Part shown: positions 16,113 to 25,931 of the stretch, in pieces
How positions within the stretch are numbered: position 1 is the first letter of the stretch
How the letters are laid out: every line of letters begins with the position of its first letter
Assembly: GCA_019192445.1 (NCBI GenBank)
Contig: JAHCMK010000006.1
Span: 1 to 64,000 of the forward strand
DNA from: Oceanococcus sp. HetDA_MAG_MS8
GTDB taxonomy: Bacteria; Pseudomonadota; Gammaproteobacteria; Nevskiales; Oceanococcaceae
Direction: 5' to 3'
Length of the DNA stretch: 64,000 bases
Notes under the pieces: generated by a model
The model's input: only the letters and a program-made list of their open reading frames with translations
The model's database searches: none
What the model was told of the DNA's origin: nothing
Made by a program: the position numbers and the translations under genes

Positions 16113-17099
16113 ATGCCTGTGTTAACGCTGTCTGACCATGGTTTGTACTGCCCTGCGGCAGATCTGTACATAGACCCTTGGCGCCCCGTCGATAAAGCCA
16201 TCATTACGCACGCCCATGCCGACCATGCCCGCCCCGGACACCAGCATATTCTGGCCAGTCAGGAGTCCTGGCCCCTGCTCCAACATCGCCTGGGAAGCAC
16301 CACTGGGCAAGCACTTCGCTACGGTGAAGGCATTTCTATACAGGGGGTGCGGATTAGTCTGCACCCGGCTGGGCACATCTTGGGCTCTGCCCAAGTTCGC
16401 CTAGAGCACAAGGGTGAGGTCTGGGTGGTTAGCGGAGACTACAAGCGCCAATCCGACCCCACCTGTACAGCTTTTGAAGTAGTCCATGCGCATACCTTTA
16501 TCTCCGAAGTGACATTCGGACTGCCGGTCTACCGCTGGCCAGAGCCGAGCACGGTCTTTGCTCAGATCCACCAGTGGTGGGACGATTGCGCCGAACGCGG
16601 ACAAGCGGCCGTATTGTGCTGCTACGCCCTCGGCAAGGCCCAGCGGATCTTGCAGGGCATGTTAGGTGCGGAGCGCCCCATCTATCTGCATGGCGCCATG
16701 CAGCCGCTCACCCAGATTTACCGGGAATCTGGGGTGCAGATGGCCCAGGCCGCCCCCGTCCCGGTCAAGGGCACAGACCTTAGCGGCGCCCTGGTGCTGG
16801 CGCCCCCCAGTGCCGTAGGCACACCCTGGATGCGGCGCTTCAATCGTGTATCCACCGGATTTGTTTCCGGCTGGATGCAGCTGCGGGGCAACCGACGGCG
16901 ACGGGGCTTCGATCGCGGCTTTGTGCTCTCCGACCATGCCGACTGGCCGGCGCTTATCCAAACCATTGAGGAGATCAATCCTCAGCGCACCCTACTCACC
17001 CATGGTGACGGCAGCGCACTCACCCGCTGGATGCGTGAACAAGGCCGCGACATTGCCGCCCTGCATCAGGTCGCGCGAAATGCCCAGGACGACGGATGA
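16113..17099 (+). CDS. ligase-associated DNA exonuclease (metallo-beta-lactamase fold)
   Basis: About 328 residues. It opens LTLSDHGLYCPAADLYIDPW and carries the metal-binding motif THAHADHARPG, a second histidine in HPAGHILGSAQV and an aspartate in VVSGDYKRQ, and LSDHADWPAL near the end. These features match the 'ligase-associated DNA exonuclease' family, related to the mRNA 3'-end processing (CPSF) nucleases. It is the first gene of a four-gene repair operon and overlaps the ligase gene by ATGA. Family members start close to the ATG at 16113; a GTG three codons upstream is also possible. Neither has a strong ribosome site. Confidence 0.9.
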   Translation: MPVLTLSDHGLYCPAADLYIDPWRPVDKAIITHAHADHARPGHQHILASQESWPLLQHRLGSTTGQALRYGEGISIQGVRISLHPAGHILGSAQVRLEHKGEVWVVSGDYKRQSDPTCTAFEVVHAHTFISEVTFGLPVYRWPEPSTVFAQIHQWWDDCAERGQAAVLCCYALGKAQRILQGMLGAERPIYLHGAMQPLTQIYRESGVQMAQAAPVPVKGTDLSGALVLAPPSAVGTPWMRRFNRVSTGFVSGWMQLRGNRRRRGFDRGFVLSDHADWPALIQTIEEINPQRTLLTHGDGSALTRWMREQGRDIAALHQVARNAQDDG

Positions 17100-18679
17100 A
17101 AGCCTTCGCCGCACTGTACGCCGCGCTAGATGCCAGCACCAAAACGCAGCATAAGCGAGCCGCTATTGTCGACTTTCTGCGGCATACCCCAGAGGATGAG
17201 GCCAGCTATGGGCTGGCTGTGCTCTGTGGGTATCGCCCGCGACGCAGCATCAGCGGCAGCCGTCTGCGCGCCCTGGCGGCTCGAGCTTGCGGCCTGCCCA
17301 GTTGGCTCATTGACGAAAGCTACCATCATGTTGGCGACCTCGCGGAGACCTTGGCACTTCTGCTGCCCCCGGCCGAGGCGGCGCAGTCACGGCCTCTGAG
17401 TTACTGGCTAGAAGAAGGGCTCCCCGAGTTGGCGCGCCTCAACGCCGCCGAACAGGATCAGCGCATAGAGCAGATATGGGCCGAGCTTCCAAACAGCGAA
17501 CGACTGGTGTTTCACAAGCTGCTTACCGGAGGCTTACGCGTGGGCGTGGCTCGGCAAAGCGTCGTGCATGCCCTGGCTGAATTTTTTGACGAAGACGCTG
17601 GCGCCATAGCGGCCAGACTCATGGGCCGAATTCGCCCGCACCCGGAATGGCTGCAAGAGCTCAGTCAACCCGGCCGCGCAGATGTGTTGGCGCCTTATCC
17701 CTTCTTGCTCGCGCACCCCCTGGATGGAGAGCCTCGAAGCCTGGGCCCTACCGATGATTTCCTGGCCGAGTGGAAATGGGATGGCATTCGCGCACAACTG
17801 GTCCACCGCTCGGAAACCGGACTGTGGTCGCGCGGGGAAGAGCTCCTTGACGGCGCCTTTCCCGACCTTTGTGAGCCGGCCAAAGGCCTGCCCATCGGCA
17901 CCGTTCTCGATGGCGAGGTAGTGGCTTGGCAAAACCAGCGCGTTGCCCACTTCAGCCAGCTGCAACGACGCCTCAACCGTAAGCGCCCCAGCCCAAGCTT
18001 ACTGAGCGAGGTGCCAGCGCGCTATGTGGTGTACGACCTGCTGGAAGAGGCTGGCCAGGATCTACGCGAGCAGCCTTTGCAGCACAGACGCCAACGCCTG
18101 CAGGCCCTCTTAGAGGCACACAACGGTCCCTGGCATTTGTCCCCAGCGCTAGCTGCTGCCGATTGGGCGCAGTGGACCCATATCCGCGCTCAAGCCCGCG
18201 ACGAAGGCGCCGAAGGACTCATGCTCAAACGGCTGGATAGCGCTTACAGCGGAGGGCGTCCACGCGGGCTGTGGTGGAAATGGAAGCTAGACCCCTACAC
18301 CGTGGATTGCGTACTCCTCTACGCCCAAGCCGGCCACGGACGCCGCTCCGGCTTACACACCGATTACACCTTGGCCGTGTGGAAAGGCGACGAGCTAGTG
18401 CCTGTTACCAAGGCTTATTCTGGCCTGAGTGACAAAGAGTTTTTGGCCTTAGACCGCTGGATACGCGCGCATACCCGCGAGCGCTTCGGCCCGGTTCGCT
18501 CCGTAGAGCCGGCGCAGGTGCTAGAAATCGCCTTCGAGGGCATCCAATCCTCCAAACGGCACAAGTCCGGCCTGGCCCTGCGCTTCCCACGCATTGCCCG
18601 CTGGCGCCAAGACAAAACCGCCGCGGATGCCGACCACCTCCATCAGCTTCAAGCCCTCCTCGACGGAGCGCCCGCGTGA
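17096..18679 (+). CDS. ATP-dependent DNA ligase
   Basis: 527 residues. An N-terminal DNA-binding domain is followed by the nucleotidyltransferase core with the adenylated lysine K227 in FLAEWKWDGIRAQ. Further motifs are SRGEELLDGAFPDL, LDGEVVAW, GLMLKRLDSAYSGGR and WWKWKLDPYTVDCVLL, and an OB-fold ends the protein. This is the ATP-dependent ligase of the bacterial ligase/exonuclease/helicase/PdeM set, distinct from the replicative NAD+-dependent LigA. It is coupled to both neighbours by 4-base overlaps (ATGA before, GTGA after). It probably seals breaks made during processing of damaged DNA. Confidence 0.95.
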   Translation: MKAFAALYAALDASTKTQHKRAAIVDFLRHTPEDEASYGLAVLCGYRPRRSISGSRLRALAARACGLPSWLIDESYHHVGDLAETLALLLPPAEAAQSRPLSYWLEEGLPELARLNAAEQDQRIEQIWAELPNSERLVFHKLLTGGLRVGVARQSVVHALAEFFDEDAGAIAARLMGRIRPHPEWLQELSQPGRADVLAPYPFLLAHPLDGEPRSLGPTDDFLAEWKWDGIRAQLVHRSETGLWSRGEELLDGAFPDLCEPAKGLPIGTVLDGEVVAWQNQRVAHFSQLQRRLNRKRPSPSLLSEVPARYVVYDLLEEAGQDLREQPLQHRRQRLQALLEAHNGPWHLSPALAAADWAQWTHIRAQARDEGAEGLMLKRLDSAYSGGRPRGLWWKWKLDPYTVDCVLLYAQAGHGRRSGLHTDYTLAVWKGDELVPVTKAYSGLSDKEFLALDRWIRAHTRERFGPVRSVEPAQVLEIAFEGIQSSKRHKSGLALRFPRIARWRQDKTAADADHLHQLQALLDGAPA

Positions 18680-21081
18680 GCACGCATCCCTTAGAGCCCT
18701 GGATCTTGGCGCGAGGCTGGCAGCCCTTGGACCATCAACGCGATGTTTGGCAAGCCCGGAGCCGTGGCGAGGAAGGCCTGTTGCTCGCACCCACTGGGCA
18801 TGGCAAGTCACTGGCTGGCCTGGGCTGCGTCCTGCGCGAGGATGTGCAGCCTGGAGGCTTGCGCCTGTTATGGATTACACCGCTGCGGGCGCTGGCACAG
18901 GATCTGGCCGCCGAGCTCGCCTTGCCCTTGAGCGAGCTACGGCCAGACTGGCAGGTGCAGTCACGGAGCGGCGACACCAGCGCTTACCGTAAACAGCAAC
19001 AACGAAAACGCCTGCCGGAAGTGCTGATTACCACACCAGAGTCGGCCAGTTTGCTGCTGTCCTATGGCGATCTACTTCCGGCACTCACCCAGATCGATAC
19101 CGTCGTCGTAGATGAGTGGCACGAGCTCATCGCCAACAAACGCGGCATCCAAACCCAGCTGGTCCTGGCGGCCTTACGCCAACTCAATCCCGCCCTGCGT
19201 GTGTGGGGCTTATCGGCCACCCTGGGCAATGCTCAGCAAGCCGGCGAGGCCTTGGTCGGGCCCAACCCCATTCTGATTCATGCAAAGCGTCGCAAGCAGC
19301 TACAAATTCACACCCTGCTGCCCAAAGACCCTCAGCGGATTAGCTGGGCGGGCCACCTGGGCCTGAAGATGTTGGATCAGGTCAAAGCCAAACTTCTTCA
19401 GGCCGGCTCTACCCTGCTCTTCGCCAACACCCGTGCGCAAGCTGAACTATGGTTTGAAGCGCTAGCGGCGGAGCCGGAGCTACAGGATCAGGTTGGGCTG
19501 CATCATGGATCTCTAGACGCCAGCGTGCGCCAGGCGGCCGAACAAGGCTTGAAGACGGGCGCCCTGCGCTGCGTGGTCGCCACCTCCAGCCTAGACCTGG
19601 GCGTGGACTTCAGCCCGGTAGAGCAGGTGATTCAAGTTGGCTCCCCGCGCACCTTGGCCCGCCTGGTCCAACGCGCCGGACGCGCCGGCCATCAGCCCGG
19701 AGCCGTGAGCCAGATACTCTGTGTGCCCACCCACACCCTAGAGATGGCCGAGTTCGCAGCAGCGCGCCAAGCCTGGGCCGAAGGGCGCATGGAGCCCCGG
19801 CAACCGCTCGCCGGCAGCTTAGATGTGCTCTCGCAGCATGTGCTCACCCGCTGCCTGGGGCAGCCTCAGGATGCTGAGCAGCTCTATGCCGAAGTGCAGC
19901 AAGCCCCGGCGTATGCCGAGCTGGGCCGCAAGCAATGGGATTGGGTGCTCGATTTTCTGGGTCGTGGCGGCGAGGTCTTACGCGCCTACCCGGAGTACCA
20001 CCGGCTGCAAAGCAATGACCAGGGCCGGCTCATGGTCAGCAATGCCACCACGGCGCGGCGTCATCGGATGATGATTGGGACCATCGCCGCCGATAGCACC
20101 ATGTCCTTGCGCTGGACCAAGGGCGGTCGCATTGGTCAAGTTGAAGAGGCCTTCATCGCCAGACTCAAACCCGGCGACAGCTTCCTCTTCGCCGGGCGCG
20201 CTCTAGAGCTCGTGCGCGTCCAGGGCCTCACGGCCTATGCCAGACTCGCCCGCGGCAAGCGGGTGGCCGTGCCGCGCTGGAGCGGCGGGCGCCTGCCCTT
20301 ATCGGAGTCCTTGGCCGCCGCCTTCGTCACGCAATTACAGCAAGGCGTCCAAGGACCTGAACACCAGGCTCTACAGCCTTTGCTCACGCTGCAGCAACAG
20401 CAATCGGCCTTGCCCAGCTTGGAGTACCTATTGGTAGAAAGCCTGCGCTCCCGCGAGGGTTGGCATCTGTGCCTGTACCCTTGTGCTGGACGGGCGGTGC
20501 ACGAAGGGCTGGGCGCGCTGCTCGCCCATCGTGCCAGCCAAGCCCAACCACGAAGTATTACCGTGGCCGCCAATGATTATGGGCTGGAACTGCTGTCCAG
20601 CTCGGCCTGGCCAGAGGATCATGAGTGGCTCAAAAGCCTACTGAGCATTCAGGATCTAGAGCAGGAAATTGAGCTGGCGATGAACGCCACCGAGCTGGCC
20701 AAGCGCCATTTTCGGGAGATCGCCCAAGCCGCCGGCCTGGTCTTCACGGGCTATCCTGGCCGTGGCAAAAGTGCGCGCCAAGTGCAAATGTCTACCGGGC
20801 TGCTGTTCGACGTCTTCGCCCGTTACGACCCGGACAATCCTTTGCTACACCAAACCCGCGATGAAGTTCGCTTGCGTGAGCTGGACTGGCCACGCCTAGA
20901 GCGCACGGTGAAGCGCTTAAGCCAGCTCCCCTTACGCTGGACACGCCCCGAGCGTCTCACTCCCTTTGCCTTCCCTTTGTATGCGGAAGCACAGCGCCAA
21001 CAGCTCTCTACAGAATCTTTGGCCGATAGGCTGCAGCGCATGCAGCAACAATTGGAACGAGCCGCAGGGGAGACCACATAG
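18676..21081 (+). CDS. ligase-associated DEXH-box helicase (Lhr-type)
   Basis: 801 residues from a GTG overlapping the ligase stop. The superfamily 2 motifs are clear: Walker A LLLAPTGHGKSLAG, PLRALAQDL (Ia), TTPESASLLL, VVVDEWHEL (DEXH form), WGLSATLG, then SSLDLGVDFSPV and RLVQRAGRAGHQPG in the second RecA domain. A large Lhr-type C-terminal region follows. Family members are 3'-5' DNA translocases/helicases. This shorter Lhr form is usual in the ligase-associated operon and probably unwinds or remodels the damaged substrate for the exonuclease and ligase encoded upstream. Confidence 0.95.
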   Translation: MSTHPLEPWILARGWQPLDHQRDVWQARSRGEEGLLLAPTGHGKSLAGLGCVLREDVQPGGLRLLWITPLRALAQDLAAELALPLSELRPDWQVQSRSGDTSAYRKQQQRKRLPEVLITTPESASLLLSYGDLLPALTQIDTVVVDEWHELIANKRGIQTQLVLAALRQLNPALRVWGLSATLGNAQQAGEALVGPNPILIHAKRRKQLQIHTLLPKDPQRISWAGHLGLKMLDQVKAKLLQAGSTLLFANTRAQAELWFEALAAEPELQDQVGLHHGSLDASVRQAAEQGLKTGALRCVVATSSLDLGVDFSPVEQVIQVGSPRTLARLVQRAGRAGHQPGAVSQILCVPTHTLEMAEFAAARQAWAEGRMEPRQPLAGSLDVLSQHVLTRCLGQPQDAEQLYAEVQQAPAYAELGRKQWDWVLDFLGRGGEVLRAYPEYHRLQSNDQGRLMVSNATTARRHRMMIGTIAADSTMSLRWTKGGRIGQVEEAFIARLKPGDSFLFAGRALELVRVQGLTAYARLARGKRVAVPRWSGGRLPLSESLAAAFVTQLQQGVQGPEHQALQPLLTLQQQQSALPSLEYLLVESLRSREGWHLCLYPCAGRAVHEGLGALLAHRASQAQPRSITVAANDYGLELLSSSAWPEDHEWLKSLLSIQDLEQEIELAMNATELAKRHFREIAQAAGLVFTGYPGRGKSARQVQMSTGLLFDVFARYDPDNPLLHQTRDEVRLRELDWPRLERTVKRLSQLPLRWTRPERLTPFAFPLYAEAQRQQLSTESLADRLQRMQQQLERAAGETT

Positions 21082-21084
21082 GCC

Positions 21085-21771
21085 ATGCACCGCATTACGC
21101 TAGGTGAGCAGCAGTTGCTGCTGCTGCCAGACCGCGCCCTGTACTGGCCCACCCACAAAGCCGTGGTGGTGGCCGATATCCACTTAGGCAAAGGCGCGTC
21201 ATTCCGCGAGCAAGGCCTCCCGCTACCGCAAGGAGGCACGCAAACGGATCTGGACCGGCTGAGCCGTCTCATACACGACCAGCAAGCTGAGCAGCTACTC
21301 GTATTAGGTGACCTGATCCATGGCGGCGCCCGCCAGCCTGAACAACGTTGGATCGCTCAAGCGCAGTTGTGGCGGGAACAGCACGCACAACTGCAGCTGC
21401 ACTGGGTGGTTGGCAATCATGACCGCGCCCCGGAAGAACTGGCACGGCGTTGGCGGGCCGAGCTGATTCGCGAAGGCGCACAATGGTCTGGCGTGCAGCT
21501 TTGGCATCACCCTAGCGAAGATCTGAGCCAGCCCAGCCTGGGGGGCCACTGGCACCCCGTGGCGAGAATTCAACCGGGGGCACGCCAAAGGCTGCGCCTG
21601 CCGGTGTTTTGGTTGGAACAGCATCGATTGGTGCTTCCAGCCTTTGGCAGCCTCACCGGAGGCCATCCGGTTGCACCCACCCCCCACACCCACTTGTGGG
21701 CCTGCGCTGAGCAGCACATCATTGCGCTACAGCGTCTCCACCATGGCTTTGCACCGAGGAGTACACGATGA
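21085..21771 (+). CDS. pdeM: ligase-associated endonuclease PdeM
   Basis: 228 residues with the calcineurin-like phosphoesterase motifs VVADIHLGKGASFRE, LVLGDLIHGGARQPE, VVGNHDR and a C-terminal GGHWHPVARI. This is PdeM, the Mn-dependent nuclease/phosphodiesterase of the ligase-associated repair set. It begins 3 bp after the helicase stop and overlaps the next gene (ATGA). With it the operon holds all four usual members of the set. Confidence 0.93.
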   Translation: MHRITLGEQQLLLLPDRALYWPTHKAVVVADIHLGKGASFREQGLPLPQGGTQTDLDRLSRLIHDQQAEQLLVLGDLIHGGARQPEQRWIAQAQLWREQHAQLQLHWVVGNHDRAPEELARRWRAELIREGAQWSGVQLWHHPSEDLSQPSLGGHWHPVARIQPGARQRLRLPVFWLEQHRLVLPAFGSLTGGHPVAPTPHTHLWACAEQHIIALQRLHHGFAPRSTR

Positions 21772-22652
21772 ACATTCTATTGACCGGAGCCAGCGGCTTC
21801 ATTGGCCAGGCGCTACAGCGCGAGTTGGGTCAATCGCATCAGCTCTACCTCCATTTTCGCCGTGACCCCAGACCCAGCGAAGTGCATGCTGGCACGCCCA
21901 TCCGTCAGGTCGACGACATTCCTACCGCATTGGATGCGGTGGTGAACCTTGCCGGTGAAAATTTGGGCGCGCAGCGCTGGACCAACAGCCGCAAGCAAGC
22001 GCTGCGCGACTCGCGCATTGCCTTTACCCAGAAGCTCAGCGCCGATCTGGCAGCGGCGAGCCAGGCCCCCAAAGTTTGGATTAATGGCTCCGCCGTGGGC
22101 ATTTACGGTGATGCACCGGGGCGCAATCTGGATGAATCGTCTGCGCTTGGTGATGACTTCGCGGCCCAACTCTGCCGTGACTGGGAAGCCACCGCGGAGC
22201 AGGCCGCCGCCGCGCTAGGCGCGCAGCGATTAGTACTGCTCCGCCTAGGTGTGGTGCTCGGGCCAGGGGGAGCTTTACAAAAAATGCTGCCGCCATTTCG
22301 CTTTGGTTTAGGCGCCGTGATCGGCCCAGGCGAGCAGCACATGCCATGGATCAGCCGCGATGATGTGGTGCAGGTCATTCGCCGCTGCCTAGAGGACGAA
22401 GCCTTCCAGGGCCCACTCAATCTCAGCGCGCCCGAGACGGCCAGCCAACGTCACTTCGCCAAAACCCTGGGCCAGGTATTACGCAGGCCTGTGCTGTTCA
22501 CCGCACCAGCAGCACTACTCAAACTCATGCTGGGTGAGATGAGCAGCATTTTGTTGGTCGACCAACAGGTGATGCCCGTCGCGCTCGCCAACAGTGGCTA
22601 TCGCTTCCGCCACCCAGACCTGGCCAGCGCACTGGAGGCGTCTCTGAGCTGA
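21768..22652 (+). CDS. TIGR01777 family NAD-dependent epimerase
   Basis: 294 residues with an N-terminal nucleotide motif ILLTGASGFIGQAL, VNLAGENLGAQRW, the substrate-loop segment NGSAVGIYGD and a C-terminal DUF1731-like region (APETASQRHFAKTLGQ...ALLKLMLGEMSSILL). This matches TIGR01777 (YfcH-like) extended SDRs, whose substrate is unknown. The YxxxK pair of normal epimerases is replaced in this family by YGD. It is translationally coupled to pdeM, which probably reflects operon packing rather than a repair role. Confidence 0.9.
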   Translation: MNILLTGASGFIGQALQRELGQSHQLYLHFRRDPRPSEVHAGTPIRQVDDIPTALDAVVNLAGENLGAQRWTNSRKQALRDSRIAFTQKLSADLAAASQAPKVWINGSAVGIYGDAPGRNLDESSALGDDFAAQLCRDWEATAEQAAAALGAQRLVLLRLGVVLGPGGALQKMLPPFRFGLGAVIGPGEQHMPWISRDDVVQVIRRCLEDEAFQGPLNLSAPETASQRHFAKTLGQVLRRPVLFTAPAALLKLMLGEMSSILLVDQQVMPVALANSGYRFRHPDLASALEASLS

Positions 22653-23079
22653 ATATTGCACCATTTCTACGAGTGGCCACTCATGGCGCATCTAAAAACA
22701 GGGCGCCAAAGTAATGGCATAGGGCAACACCAGTCATCGGCTTGTAGGCTGGCTTCGCATGTCTTTATCGACAAGCTCTTAGGCACGAACCCACTGGACG
22801 AGGTCAATCCACCGGCCCGCTATGATTGTCTAGCCCTGGGCCCCAATCAGGGGCACCAGGGGAGACAAGACGGAGAATTGTCGATATTATAAAAAAACGG
22901 TCAAGGTGTGAGCTGCTGTAATGCCGCTTCGAAGAGGAGACAAATTGACCATGCCCTCCGCAGTTTTCTGCAGTTGGCGTTGAGGAATATAACGGCCAAG
23001 AGCAGGCCCCGCGCTTGCTCTTGGCTCCTCATATCAACCCAGGCTTAATGGTTCCAGCGTCGGCGATAGGTCGATCTAT
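22653..23079. other. intergenic region, 427 bp, no gene seen
   Basis: This separates convergent genes. It holds an imperfect inverted repeat at 22834-22861 (CCCTGG...CCCC / GGGG...CCAGGG, 5-nt loop) without a following T-run, and an A-rich patch near 22892-22898. A 78-codon open frame at 22656-22892 has no ribosome site or family resemblance and I do not call it. I see no tRNA and no clear terminator. Confidence 0.5.
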
Positions 23080-24075
23080 CTAGCCCCCGCAACTCCCCAG
23101 CGCCGACAGGCCTTGGGCGCGACTGATCACCGGGACATAACCCAGCTCTTGCTCCGCCTTGGCAACGTTCACCGTCACCGGCTTGGCCAGCAGTTCAATG
23201 AGCATCCGGGTCGCCGGAGGGGTGCTGCGCAGGCCCAACGACTCCCACAAACCCTCCATCGTCCTCGCATAGCCCTGCGCCAAAGCCAAGGGCACGCTCC
23301 CGCTCGGGGGGCTCACACCGGCCGTTTCCAATAAACGTGAGAAGAATTCTTTGTAGCTCACTGGGGGACCATCGCTGATGAAATAGGCCTGCCCGCCCTG
23401 GCCTCGGCGCGCAGCCAGCACCAAAGCTTCAGCGACATTGTCGACGTGCGTCGTGGAGGTCAAGGCCCGTCCCTGGTCAATCCAACGAAAGCGCCCCTGC
23501 TGAACAGCCTGCACAAACTTAGGTAGCAAGGAGGTGTCGTCCTTGCCCCAAATCAAGCGCGGACGCACGCTGATGCAGCGCATGGCAGGCGAGTTCGCCT
23601 CCAACACCAATTTCTCAGCATACGCTTTGGTGGCCGGATAGCGGGGTAGGGGCCGGCGCGGCACTGGCCGGGTTTCATCCAAGTTTTCTAGACTGGAGCG
23701 CCCATCCGCATACATGGCCTCTGTGCCGACGTGCACCACACAGGCCACTCCCGCGCGCCGCGCTGCCTCGAGAACGATGGCCGTACCGCCGACATTCACC
23801 TCTTCAAATTGACGTTGCGGGCCCCACTCATCCACCAGCGCCGCCGCATGAAAAACGGTATCGCAGCCCGCCATGGACTGCGCCAGCAAGTCCACGTCTT
23901 TGAGGTCTCCACGCGCCGGGGTCGCGCCCAGACGCGCCACCACATTGGCCGCTGATTCGCTACGGGCCAGCGCAGCGACGATGCAGCGCTCCTGGCGCAA
24001 GCGGCGCAGCAGGTTACGCCCCACAAAGCCGGATCCACCGGTCACAAAAACCTGATGCATGGCGTGATCAGTCAT
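23080..24075 (-). CDS. NAD-dependent epimerase/3beta-HSD-like oxidoreductase
   Basis: 331 residues. It has a Rossmann start (QVFVTGGSGFVGRNLLRRL), DTVFHAAALVDEWG, the catalytic tyrosine and lysine in RYPATKAYAEKLV, and the substrate segment ISVRPRLIWGKDDTSLLPKF typical of extended SDRs acting on sterol-like or fatty substrates. OleD of hydrocarbon biosynthesis belongs to this group, but no oleABC genes are nearby, so the substrate is unknown. It stands alone on its strand; its ATG is preceded by GGAG. Confidence 0.85.
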   Translation of the reverse strand: MTDHAMHQVFVTGGSGFVGRNLLRRLRQERCIVAALARSESAANVVARLGATPARGDLKDVDLLAQSMAGCDTVFHAAALVDEWGPQRQFEEVNVGGTAIVLEAARRAGVACVVHVGTEAMYADGRSSLENLDETRPVPRRPLPRYPATKAYAEKLVLEANSPAMRCISVRPRLIWGKDDTSLLPKFVQAVQQGRFRWIDQGRALTSTTHVDNVAEALVLAARRGQGGQAYFISDGPPVSYKEFFSRLLETAGVSPPSGSVPLALAQGYARTMEGLWESLGLRSTPPATRMLIELLAKPVTVNVAKAEQELGYVPVISRAQGLSALGSCGG

Positions 24076-24330
24076 TCATTCAACTCCATAGCCGGCGCAA
24101 CGGGGCTGCTAAGCATGGCACGCCATCGCGCAATATGCTGCGCGGCACCAAGCACGCTACATTAGGGGTGCTGGACCTGGGAACGGCGTTGCGATCTGGA
24201 CCGCCCGCCGCACGCGAAAGCGTCGAGAGGACCCATAGACAGGGTGGCATCGATGCCGGGCCAGTGACTCACGACGCGGTGTCGGCGGCGAACTCCGTCA
24301 CGCTTCTATTTCAACTCATTGGCGCCTGGC

Positions 24331-25884
24331 ATGGAACACTCAGAACATCATCTCGCTCTCCGTCATCTGTTGCTCGACGACTACGCCGATGTACGCGAGC
24401 TCATGAACTTGGTCTACCCCACCCTGGGTGGAGCCTGGCCCAAGCGCAAATTTCAGGCCCAGCTCAAAACCTTCCCCGAAGGCCAGATCTGCATCGAAGA
24501 CAAGGGCCGCGTTGTGGCTTGCGCCTTCTCCGTGATTGTGGATTACGACAAATTTGGCGACAAGCACACCTATGATGAAATCACCGGCGATGCTTACCTC
24601 AGCACCCATGACCCTAACGGTGATGTGCTGTACGGAGTGGATGTTTTCGTGCACCCGGACTATCGCGGCCTGCGCCTAGGCCGCCGCCTGTACGAGGCGC
24701 GCAAGGAGCTATGCCGCAATCTCAATCTGCAATCGATTGTCGCCGGCGGGCGCATACCCAACTATGCCGAGCATGCGGCGCAGATGAGCCCACAGGAGTA
24801 CGTGGAGCAGGTCAAATCCAAGGACCTGCACGACCCCATTCTCACCTTCCAGCTCAGCAATGGCTTTGAGGTCACCCGCATTCTCAAAGCCTACCTGCCG
24901 GAAGATAAGGAGTCGCATGGCTATGCCACCTTGCTGCAATGGCACAACATCTATTTTGAAGCGCAGGAATCGCCCCTGATTGGCGCACCACGCACCAGCG
25001 CCAGGGTGGGTTGCGTGCAATGGCAAATGCGTTATTTCCAAAACGTGGGTGAACTACTGCAACAGGTGGAGTACTTCATTGACGCCTTGTCCGACTACAA
25101 ATGTGACATGGCCCTGTTCCCAGAGTTTTTCAACGCACCACTGATGGGCTTGGCGCCGGACCAAAGCCCCAGCGAAGCGATCTGGCACCTGGCCGGCTAC
25201 ACCGAGGAGATTCTGGCCGAGGTCTCGCGCCTTGCCGTGTCCTACAACATCAACGTCATCGCCGGCTCCATGCCGGTGGTTGAGGATGATGAGCTGTACA
25301 ACGTCGCCTACCTGTGTCGCCGCGATGGCACCATCGAATCCCAGTACAAGCTACATCCCACACCGCACGAAAAGCGCGACTGGGTGATGCAGGGTGGCGA
25401 TGCCTTGCGCTGTTTCGATACCGACTTCGGCCGCATCGGCGTGTTGATTTGTTACGACGTGGAGTTCCCGGAGCTGGCGCGGCTGCTTTCCGAACACGAA
25501 ATGCAAATTCTGTTCGTGCCCTTCTGGACCGACACCAAAAATGGCTACCTGCGGGTGCGTCGCTGCGCCCAGGCCCGCGCCATTGAAAACGAATGCTATG
25601 TAGTCATTGCTGGCAGCGTCGGTAACCTGCCCAAAGTGGACAACGTCGACATCCAGTACGCCCAAACGGCGGTGTTCTCACCCTCCGATTTTGCCTTCGC
25701 CCACGACGCTGTGGTCTCAGAAACCACCCCCAATACCGAGATGACCTTGATTGCGGACCTGGATCTGCACAAGCTACGCATCCTGCAAAACGAGGGCTCG
25801 GTACGGAACTATCTAGACCGCCGCCGCGATTTATATCGGGTGGAATGGTTAGGCAAGGAATCCATCCCACCCCAGGAAGACTAA
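24331..25884 (+). CDS. bifunctional GNAT acetyltransferase / carbon-nitrogen hydrolase
   Basis: About 517 residues in two parts. Residues 1-210 are a GNAT domain with the acetyl-CoA loop DYRGLRLGRRLYEAR and VFVHPDYR. Residues 225-510 are a nitrilase-superfamily amidase with a complete catalytic triad: Glu in MALFPEFFNAP, Lys in YKLHPTPHEKRDW and Cys in IGVLICYDVEFPELAR. The fusion is a known proteobacterial architecture, but substrates are not established. It may acylate or deacylate an amine-containing small molecule. I chose the ATG at 24331 over a TTG four codons upstream. No strong ribosome site is visible. Confidence 0.9.
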   Translation: MEHSEHHLALRHLLLDDYADVRELMNLVYPTLGGAWPKRKFQAQLKTFPEGQICIEDKGRVVACAFSVIVDYDKFGDKHTYDEITGDAYLSTHDPNGDVLYGVDVFVHPDYRGLRLGRRLYEARKELCRNLNLQSIVAGGRIPNYAEHAAQMSPQEYVEQVKSKDLHDPILTFQLSNGFEVTRILKAYLPEDKESHGYATLLQWHNIYFEAQESPLIGAPRTSARVGCVQWQMRYFQNVGELLQQVEYFIDALSDYKCDMALFPEFFNAPLMGLAPDQSPSEAIWHLAGYTEEILAEVSRLAVSYNINVIAGSMPVVEDDELYNVAYLCRRDGTIESQYKLHPTPHEKRDWVMQGGDALRCFDTDFGRIGVLICYDVEFPELARLLSEHEMQILFVPFWTDTKNGYLRVRRCAQARAIENECYVVIAGSVGNLPKVDNVDIQYAQTAVFSPSDFAFAHDAVVSETTPNTEMTLIADLDLHKLRILQNEGSVRNYLDRRRDLYRVEWLGKESIPPQED

Positions 25885-25931
25885 GCCCGCAGGGCTTGGA
25901 GTCTGTCCTAAGCCCCGACCGTGTGCAGCGC

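Noticed and set aside
22656-22892. 78-codon frame in the 22.7-kb intergenic region
   Set aside because: No ribosome site, no recognisable motif and no coding-like composition.
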